From: Methylococcaceae bacterium UBA659
Lineage (GTDB): Bacteria > Pseudomonadota > Gammaproteobacteria > Methylococcales > Methylomonadaceae
Direction: 5' to 3'
Assembly: GCA_002299495.1 (NCBI GenBank)
Contig: DBNZ01000040.1
Span: forward strand, 1-11,934
DNA: 11,934 nt
Below the pieces are notes generated by a model. The model ran no database searches, was not told the DNA's origin, and saw only the letters and a list, made by a program, of their open reading frames with translations. The stretch's first letter is position 1. Each line of letters starts with the position of its first letter. Below are positions 6,838 to 11,934 of this stretch, in pieces. The position numbers were made by a program, and so were the translations under genes.

Positions 6838-7667
6838 CCGCCAGCGCAAGCCCATTTCAGGATGCGACCTTCGCGTTGCTGACCTTGCACGGCAAGCAGC
6901 ACGTCATAGCCCCGGTGCTATGGCGGTGTTTAAAGGCAAGGGTTTTGCATACGGATGCGTATGACACCGATGCTTTAGGCGCTTTCAGCGGCGAAATCGA
7001 ACGGGCTTTGACTGCGCCCGACTGTGCCAAGAAAAAAGCAGAATTGGCCTGTGCGCTGACGGGTCATCCGATAGGCCTTGGCAGCGAGGGTAGCTTTAGC
7101 CCTGGCCCTTTTGGTCTTACCACCTTCAACGAAGAACTGGTGGCCTGTGTCAATATTGCCGCCCATTGGGCCGTAATCGGACGATCTTACCAAGCGTGCT
7201 CCGTTCGTGAGCGGCAATGCCAAAATGCCGAAGAACTGGCGGCATTCATAACGGCCACGCCCCCAGACCAAGGGCTGATAATAAAAACCCAGGGCCGTGT
7301 TAGCAAAGGGTTATATGGCGACCCGGCGATTCATGAACAATTGCATAAATGGTTTGGTAATACGATACAATGGCCGCTTTTGGTAACTTATGACCTTCGC
7401 GCCCACCATTGCCCGGAACGCCGCGCACGGATCGCTAAAGCCACGGAGAATTTGGCCGAACGCTTATTGAGCGCTTGTCCTAGCTGTGGCCGGCCCGGTT
7501 TTTGGCCGGATGAAGTCCTGTTTGGCTTACCATGCGGGTGGTGCGGAACCCCAACCAATGCCATAATGCAACGCAGGGCGCTGTGCCAATCTTGCCGATA
7601 CCAACAAGTGTTTGAGGTTGACGAGGCATACGCCGACCCTTCCCATTGTCCAAGATGTAACCCATAG
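6831..7667 (+). CDS. DUF6671-family protein of unknown function with four CxxC pairs
   Basis: The protein has 278 residues and no signal peptide or membrane span. The N-terminal and middle part carries family-like stretches: LTLHGKQHVIAPVL (17-30), TDAYDTDALGAFSGEIERAL (41-60), LTGHPIGLGSEGSFSPGPFG (76-95) followed by NEELV (100-104), and YDLRAHHCPERRARI (187-201). The C-terminal 65 residues form a probable double zinc ribbon with pairs C216/C219, C235/C238, C252/C255 and C273/C276, ending CPRCNP. I recognise the arrangement as DUF6671, a family with no established biochemical role that I know of. The conserved acidic and glycine residues suggest an enzyme-like or nucleotide-binding core, but this is inference. 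The ATG is preceded directly by an in-frame TAA, so no earlier start exists. No ribosome binding site is visible. It lies between cysD and the MITE-like repeat and probably forms its own transcription unit. Confidence 0.85.
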   Translation: MLTASASPFQDATFALLTLHGKQHVIAPVLWRCLKARVLHTDAYDTDALGAFSGEIERALTAPDCAKKKAELACALTGHPIGLGSEGSFSPGPFGLTTFNEELVACVNIAAHWAVIGRSYQACSVRERQCQNAEELAAFITATPPDQGLIIKTQGRVSKGLYGDPAIHEQLHKWFGNTIQWPLLVTYDLRAHHCPERRARIAKATENLAERLLSACPSCGRPGFWPDEVLFGLPCGWCGTPTNAIMQRRALCQSCRYQQVFEVDEAYADPSHCPRCNP

Positions 7668-7673
7668 TGTTAG

Positions 7674-7887
7674 CGCCCCTGCCCCTCCTAGGCATGGGTA
7701 TCTACACAAGTATTAAAAATAATAAAAACATAAGGTTATATTATGGATTAACGTCCTCTCCCTTTGGGAGAGGGTTGGGTGAGGGCAATATAATCAAGCA
7801 GTTAAATCCCCTCATCCCAACCTTCTCCCAGAGGGAGAAGGAGCTTTGGGACTTATGTAGATACCTATGCCTCCTAGGGGTGAGGCG
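7674..7887. mobile_element. MITE-like nested inverted repeat
   Basis: Outer arms of 30 bases (7682-7711 and 7851-7880) are inverted copies with about five mismatches, and they can be extended by 7-8 bases to CGCC at both ends. Inside lie two small hairpins, 7755-7773 (CCTCTCCC/GGGAGAGG) and 7821-7841 (CCTTCTCCC/GGGAGAAGG). The flanking tracts GGGAGAGGGTTGGGTGAGGG (7766-7785) and its near-complement (7809-7829) also pair with each other. There is no transposase and no long ORF. This CCTCTCCC...GGGTTGGGTGAGGG pattern recurs between genes in many proteobacterial genomes. A clear target-site duplication is not visible, so the exact ends are uncertain. It may also act as a transcription terminator or insulator between the DUF6671 gene and pycA. 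Confidence 0.65.
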
Positions 7888-7923
7888 GCGGATATGCCGA
7901 AATTTGAAGTGCGAAAGGCATAT

Positions 7924-7952
7924 TTCTTATTTCGGCGAAATCACTTTATTAT
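7924..7952 (+). promoter_or_regulatory. Possible pycA promoter with palindromic operator
   Basis: TATTAT (7947-7952) is a five-of-six match to a -10 box. TTCTTA at 7924-7929 is a weak -35 box 17 bases upstream. Between them lies ATTTCGGCGAAAT (7929-7941), a perfect palindrome with six-base arms around one G, an ideal repressor position. GCCGAAAT recurs upstream at 7896-7903, which could be a second half-site. The binding protein is unknown. Confidence 0.33.
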
Positions 7953-7987
7953 TTTGGTTTCTGAGCGACTCTTTGAATCAAGGCCTT

Positions 7988-9406
7988 ATGTTACGAAAAA
8001 TTTTAATCGCCAACCGCGGCGAAATCGCCGTCCGCATCGTCCGCGCCTGCGCCGAAATGGGCATACGCTCAGCGGCGATTTACACCGAAGCCGACCGCTT
8101 CGCGCTGCATGTGAAAAAAGCCGATGAATCCTACTGCATCGGCAGCGAGCCGGTGGCGGGCTATCTGAACATTTACCATTTGGTCAACCTTGCGGTGTCC
8201 ACCCATTGCGATGCGATCCACCCAGGTTACGGCTTCTTGTCGGAGAACGCCCAATTCGCCCGCGCCTGCAAGGAGCGCGGCATCGTCTTTATCGGCCCAG
8301 ACGCCGATGTCATCCACCGCATGGGCGACAAGACCGAAGCCCGCAAGGCCATGACCGCCGCCGGCATCCCGGTTACGCCCGGCACCGACGGCAACCTAGC
8401 CAGCGTCGACGAAGCTTTGACGGCCGCTGAAAAAATCGGTTATCCGGTGATGTTGAAGGCCACCTCAGGTGGCGGCGGGCGCGGTATCCGGCGTTGCGAT
8501 AACCCAGAAGACCTCAAGCGCAATTACGGCCGCGTCATTTCCGAAGCCAGCAAAGCCTTCGGCAACGCCTCCGTATTCCTAGAAAAATGCATTCACAACC
8601 CGCGCCATATCGAAGTGCAAGTGTTGGCCGACCATTACGGCAACACCATCCATCTGTACGAACGCGACTGCTCGATCCAGCGGCGCAACCAAAAACTGAT
8701 CGAAATCGCCCCGTCGCCGCAATTGAACGAAGCCCAGCGGCAATACATTGGCGGTCTCTCGGTGCTGGCGGCCAAAGCGGTCGGCTACACCAACGCCGGC
8801 ACCGTGGAATTTTTGCTCGACAACGACGACCGTTTCTACTTCATGGAAATGAACACCCGCGTCCAAGTCGAGCACACCATCACCGAAACCATCACCGGCG
8901 TCGACATTGTCGAAGAACAGATCCGCATAGCCGCAGGTTTGCCGTTGCGCTGCAAACAGGAAGAAATCGGCAAGCGCGGCTACGCGATACAATTCCGCGT
9001 CAACGCCGAAGACCCGCAAAACAATTTCCTGCCCAGTTTTGGCAAAATCTCCCGCTACTACGCCCCCGGCGGCCCGGGCGTGCGCACCGACGCCGCGATT
9101 TACACCGGCTACGACATTCCGCCGTTCTATGATTCCATGCTGGCAAAAGTCATCGTAAGCGCGATGAACTGGGAAGACGTGATCAAGCGCGGGGAACGGG
9201 CGTTGCGCGACATGGGGCTGTTCGGCATCAAGACCACCATCCCATATTACCTGCAAATCTTAAAGCACCCCGAATTTCATGCCGGCCGCTTTAATACCGG
9301 TTTTGTCGAAGACCATCCTGAACTCATCCACTACTCCAACAAACCTAGGCCGGAAATTCTAGCCGGCGTGATTGCTGCGGCGTTAGCGGCGCATACCGGC
9401 TTGTAA
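7988..9406 (+). CDS. pycA: PycA, biotin carboxylase subunit of two-subunit pyruvate carboxylase
   Basis: The protein has 472 residues, the normal length for a stand-alone biotin carboxylase chain. The N-terminal domain opens MLRKILIANRGEIAVRIVRA. The ATP-grasp core holds K157 and the glycine-rich loop SGGGGRGI (160-167), then H207, K236, E274, E287, N289, R291 and E295 (EMNTRVQVEH) and R337 (FRVNAEDP). These match the E. coli AccC catalytic set. The reaction is ATP- and bicarbonate-dependent carboxylation of biotin on the partner subunit. I chose the ATG at 7988 because homology begins exactly there, with AAGG at 7980-7983 as a weak ribosome binding site. The frame is open back to 7667 through the MITE-like repeat, and that extension is not protein-like. 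A sequence of this kind could serve acetyl-CoA carboxylase, but pycB follows after 17 bases, which favours pyruvate carboxylase. Confidence 0.93.
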   Translation: MLRKILIANRGEIAVRIVRACAEMGIRSAAIYTEADRFALHVKKADESYCIGSEPVAGYLNIYHLVNLAVSTHCDAIHPGYGFLSENAQFARACKERGIVFIGPDADVIHRMGDKTEARKAMTAAGIPVTPGTDGNLASVDEALTAAEKIGYPVMLKATSGGGGRGIRRCDNPEDLKRNYGRVISEASKAFGNASVFLEKCIHNPRHIEVQVLADHYGNTIHLYERDCSIQRRNQKLIEIAPSPQLNEAQRQYIGGLSVLAAKAVGYTNAGTVEFLLDNDDRFYFMEMNTRVQVEHTITETITGVDIVEEQIRIAAGLPLRCKQEEIGKRGYAIQFRVNAEDPQNNFLPSFGKISRYYAPGGPGVRTDAAIYTGYDIPPFYDSMLAKVIVSAMNWEDVIKRGERALRDMGLFGIKTTIPYYLQILKHPEFHAGRFNTGFVEDHPELIHYSNKPRPEILAGVIAAALAAHTGL

Positions 9407-9412
9407 TTTTTT

Positions 9413-9416
9413 AGGA
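9413..9416 (+). promoter_or_regulatory. Ribosome binding site of pycB
   Basis: AGGA lies 7 bases before the ATG at 9424, in the 17-base gap after pycA. This supports co-transcription and the chosen start. Confidence 0.5.
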
Positions 9417-9423
9417 ACCCACC

Positions 9424-11253
9424 ATGAATAAAGTCCACCTCACCGACGTCGTCCTGCGCGACGCCCATCAATCGTTGATCGCCACCCGATTGCGTACCGA
9501 AGACATGCTGCCCGGTTGCGCCTTGCTCGATGCTATCGGCTATTGGTCGCTGGAATGCTGGGGCGGGGCCACCTTCGACGCTTGCCTGCGGTTTTTGAAG
9601 GAAGACCCTTGGGAGCGCTTGAGCAAACTCAAACAAGCGTTGCCTAACACGCCGCTGCAAATGTTGGTGCGGGGGCAGAATTTGCTTGGCTACCGCCACT
9701 ACGCCGACGACGTGGTGCGGGCGTTCATTTTAAAAGCGGCCGCAAACGGCATGGACGTATTCCGCATTTTCGACGCGCTCAACGACATACGCAACCTGCA
9801 AACCGCCATCGAGTCGGTCAAAGACAGCGGCAAGCATGCACAAGGCACCCTTTGCTACACCACTAGCCCCGTGCATAACCTCGACGACTTCGTCAAGCTC
9901 GGCAAAAGCCTGGCCGCCATGGGTTGCGACTCGATCACCATCAAGGACATGGCAGGTCTTTTAACCCCCTATGCCGCCAGCGAGCTGGTCAAGGCCTTGG
10001 TCGACACCGTCGATGTGCCGCTACATCTGCATACCCACGCCACCTCCGGTTTGGCTGAAATGTGCCAGTTGAAGGCCATCGAGTCCGGCTGCCGTTATGT
10101 CGACACCGCGTTGTCATCATGGTCGGGCGGCACCAGCCACCCGGCTACCGAAAGCTTGGTGACGGCGTTAGCGGGCACACCTTACGACACCGGCCTGGAT
10201 TTGGAGAAACTGCAAGCCGCCAATCATTACTTCGCCGGGGTACGCAAAAAATACCACCGCTTCGAAAGCGAATTCACCGGCATCGACACCCGGACGCATG
10301 TGTTCCAAGTGCCGGGCGGCATGATTTCCAATCTCGCCAACCAACTGAAAGAACGCAACGCCTTAGACCGCATCACCGAGGTCTACCAAGAAATTCCCAA
10401 GGTACGCAAAGACCTAGGCTATCCGCCGCTGGTCACGCCGACTTCGCAGATCGTCGGTGCCCAGGCCGTGTTGAACGTGTTGACCGGCAAACGCTACGAG
10501 ACCATCACCAATGAAGTCAAACGCTACCTGCAAGGCGGTTATGGCAAAGCGCCCGCGCCGGTCAACGCCGAACTACAGAACCGCGCCGTCGGCAAGGAAG
10601 AAATCATCGACTGCCGCCCGGCCGATTTATTGAAGCCGGAGTTCGAGCATTTGCGCCAAGAAATCGGCCATCTGGCGCTAACCGACGAAGACGTGTTGAG
10701 CTATGCCCTGTTCCCCGAAGTGGCCAAGTTGTTCCTAGAGCAACGCGCAACCGGGACGCTAGTGCCGGAACCCTTAGAACTGGTCGCCGCAACCGCCGAC
10801 GGCGTCAAGAAAGCCCCGACCGAATTCAATATCGCCTTGCATGGCGAGTCCTACCACGTCAAAGTCACCGGCGCCGGCCCTAAGAACCAAAGCCTTAGGC
10901 ATTTTTATTTCACGGTAGACGGCATACCGGAAGACATCGTGGTCGAGACTTTGGACGAAATCGTCCTGGAAGGCGGCGCCCACGGCGCGGTCAAAAGCAC
11001 CATCGCCAGCAAGCGGCCACGCCCGTCCGGTACCGGCGACGTGGTCGCCAGCATGCCTTGCAATATTCTGGAAGTGCTGGTCAAGGAAGGGCAACCGGTA
11101 TTGGCCGGCGCCGGGGTGTTGGTTACCGAAGCCATGAAAATGGAAACCGAGGTCACCGCGCCTATCGCCGGTGTGGTCAAGGCCATTTATGTTGCCAAAG
11201 GCGATGCGGTCAACCCGAACGAGGTCTTGATTGAAATCGCTAAGGCTAATTAA
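9424..11253 (+). CDS. pycB: PycB, carboxyltransferase and biotin-carrier subunit of pyruvate carboxylase
   Basis: The protein has 609 residues. Residues 1-270 form the TIM-barrel carboxyltransferase, with LRDAHQS (D13 as metal ligand, Q16), K174 in ITIKDMAG (the lysine that is carbamylated in relatives), and HLHTHATSG (H203 and H205 as metal ligands). The conserved PYC/OADA domain spans about 290-470. A linker of roughly 60 residues follows, then the biotinyl domain with the attachment lysine K572 in EAMKMET, 37 residues from the end. The family includes oxaloacetate decarboxylase alpha (OadA) and pyruvate carboxylase subunit B. No OadB or OadG gene is nearby, and the direct partner is a biotin carboxylase, so formation of oxaloacetate from pyruvate is the better call. 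Biotin must be attached by BirA encoded elsewhere. The domain order is complete and undisturbed. Confidence 0.92.
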   Translation: MNKVHLTDVVLRDAHQSLIATRLRTEDMLPGCALLDAIGYWSLECWGGATFDACLRFLKEDPWERLSKLKQALPNTPLQMLVRGQNLLGYRHYADDVVRAFILKAAANGMDVFRIFDALNDIRNLQTAIESVKDSGKHAQGTLCYTTSPVHNLDDFVKLGKSLAAMGCDSITIKDMAGLLTPYAASELVKALVDTVDVPLHLHTHATSGLAEMCQLKAIESGCRYVDTALSSWSGGTSHPATESLVTALAGTPYDTGLDLEKLQAANHYFAGVRKKYHRFESEFTGIDTRTHVFQVPGGMISNLANQLKERNALDRITEVYQEIPKVRKDLGYPPLVTPTSQIVGAQAVLNVLTGKRYETITNEVKRYLQGGYGKAPAPVNAELQNRAVGKEEIIDCRPADLLKPEFEHLRQEIGHLALTDEDVLSYALFPEVAKLFLEQRATGTLVPEPLELVAATADGVKKAPTEFNIALHGESYHVKVTGAGPKNQSLRHFYFTVDGIPEDIVVETLDEIVLEGGAHGAVKSTIASKRPRPSGTGDVVASMPCNILEVLVKEGQPVLAGAGVLVTEAMKMETEVTAPIAGVVKAIYVAKGDAVNPNEVLIEIAKAN

Positions 11254-11285
11254 AACAATGCCTTGTCTGAAAAATCCTGGAAACG

Positions 11286-11398
11286 TGGCGCGCGCGAAGT
11301 GAAGATTTTTAGGCCGCGCCAAGTGTTTGCTGCTTGCTGGGGCTTGGATGCCCAAAACCAGCTTTCGCAAAAATAGCGACTCCCCGAGAGCAAGCAAC
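11286..11398 (+). other. Structured intergenic region ahead of slyD
   Basis: The 191-base gap holds several inverted repeats. TGGCGCG (11286-11292) pairs with CGCGCCA (11315-11321). TGCTTGCT (11331-11338) pairs with AGCAAGCA (11389-11396). Nested inside that stem, GGGC (11340-11343) can pair with GCCC (11350-11353). None is followed by a U-tract, so a simple terminator is unlikely. It may be an mRNA leader structure of slyD or a degraded repeat. Confidence 0.3.
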
Positions 11399-11444
11399 GC
11401 CTTATGATTGCGGCTGTTTTAATTTGATCCCAGTAGGTTTACTC

Positions 11445-11927
11445 ATGCAAGTTGCGAACAACATGACCGTTTCCATCCATTACACCTTGACTAACGATGC
11501 CGGCGACGTAATTGACAGCTCCATCGGCAACCCGCCGTTAGTGTACTTGCACGGTAACGGCAACATCATTTCTGGCTTGGAAAAAGCCCTGCATGGCAAA
11601 GCCGAGGGCGAGCGCTTTAGCGTCTGTATCGAAGCCGAAGACGCTTATGGCGAGTTCATGGCAGAGCGGGTGCAAATCATCCCGCGGGACATGTTTGAAG
11701 GCGTGGCTGAGTTGGAAGTGGGCATGCAATTCCAGGCCGATGACAGTTCCGGCTCCGGCATGGTCACCATCGTCGCAATCGCAGGCGATGACATCACCGT
11801 CGACGGCAACCACCCGTTGGCCGGTATTGCCTTGACGTTTGACGTGGAAATCATCGCAATCAGGCCCGCTAGCGCAGCAGAAATCACCCACGGCCATATC
11901 CACGGGCCGGGCGGGCATCATCATTAA
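11445..11927 (+). CDS. slyD: SlyD, FKBP-type peptidyl-prolyl cis-trans isomerase and metallochaperone
   Basis: The protein has 160 residues. It opens MQVANNMTVSIHYTLTNDAG like E. coli SlyD. FKBP segments are VIDSS (22-26), LHGNGNIISGLEKALHG (35-51) and EDAYGE (65-70). The insert-in-flap chaperone domain spans about 73-125, before DGNHPLAG (120-127) and FDVEIIAIR (132-140). It ends with a short histidine-rich tail, HGHIHGPGGHHH (149-160), which can bind nickel or zinc. The tail is much shorter than in E. coli and has no cysteines. The protein is cytoplasmic, with no signal peptide. The role is proline isomerisation and folding help, and in some bacteria nickel delivery to hydrogenase. I chose the ATG at 11445 because homology starts there, with AGTAGG at 11432-11437 upstream. 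The frame extends to an ATG at 11334, but those 37 residues are not SlyD-like. Confidence 0.93.
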   Translation: MQVANNMTVSIHYTLTNDAGDVIDSSIGNPPLVYLHGNGNIISGLEKALHGKAEGERFSVCIEAEDAYGEFMAERVQIIPRDMFEGVAELEVGMQFQADDSSGSGMVTIVAIAGDDITVDGNHPLAGIALTFDVEIIAIRPASAAEITHGHIHGPGGHHH

Positions 11928-11934
11928 CCAAGAC

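Noticed and set aside
7667..7987. In-frame 107-codon N-terminal extension of pycA beginning at a GTG
   Set aside because: It runs through the MITE-like inverted repeat and is not biotin-carboxylase-like. Homology starts exactly at the ATG at 7988.
8579..9256. Long minus-strand open frame of 225 codons antisense to pycA
   Set aside because: It is an antisense shadow caused by GC-rich third positions of a clearly conserved gene. Its composition is unlike a real protein.
9424..11253. Annotation as sodium-pumping oxaloacetate decarboxylase alpha
   Set aside because: No OadB or OadG gene is nearby, and the upstream partner is a biotin carboxylase, which fits two-subunit pyruvate carboxylase.
10774..11397. 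Minus-strand open frame of 207 codons antisense to the pycB 3' end
   Set aside because: It is an antisense shadow of the linker and biotinyl domain coding region, with no recognisable domain.

Overview
The window comes from a bacterial chromosome, most likely a gammaproteobacterium. By recalled sequence resemblance I would guess Methylococcales (type I methanotrophs) or a related autotroph-like lineage, but no methane-oxidation, RuBisCO or rRNA gene is present to settle this. GC is moderate, somewhat above half by eye. All main genes look intact. I see no tRNA, rRNA, CRISPR array, transposase or phage gene.

Left edge (1-825): about 120 bases of broken or cut-off coding sequence, then a stretch with no clear gene, then a small FUN14-family membrane protein (376-720). 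Next, 826-1707 on the minus strand encodes a LysR-family regulator of the NhaR-like type. It diverges from a tight three-gene operon at 1807-6722: dabB, dabA and cysD. DabA and DabB form the DAB inorganic-carbon pump, in which a zinc carbonic-anhydrase-like subunit is coupled to a cation-driven membrane subunit. cysD overlaps the end of dabA by ATGA and encodes the catalytic subunit of ATP sulfurylase, but its usual partner cysN is absent. Only a nine-codon ORF that starts on the cysD stop codon follows it. A good LysR-box candidate (T-N11-A with dyad symmetry) lies in the lysR-dabB gap.

Middle (6831-7987): a DUF6671-type protein of unknown function with eight cysteines in four CxxC pairs, then a 320-base gene-free stretch. 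The latter holds a MITE-like nested inverted repeat of about 200 bp and, just before the next gene, a 13-bp palindrome that may be an operator.

Right part (7988-11927): pycA and pycB, the biotin carboxylase and the carboxyltransferase/biotin-carrier subunits of a two-subunit pyruvate carboxylase, followed by slyD (FKBP-type prolyl isomerase with a His-rich tail).

A working idea joins the two main blocks. DAB accumulates bicarbonate, and pyruvate carboxylase consumes bicarbonate about 2.2 kb downstream to make oxaloacetate. The window may therefore be an anaplerotic carbon-supply neighbourhood with an unexplained sulfur-activation gene embedded in it. The most unusual point is the orphan cysD translationally coupled to dabA.
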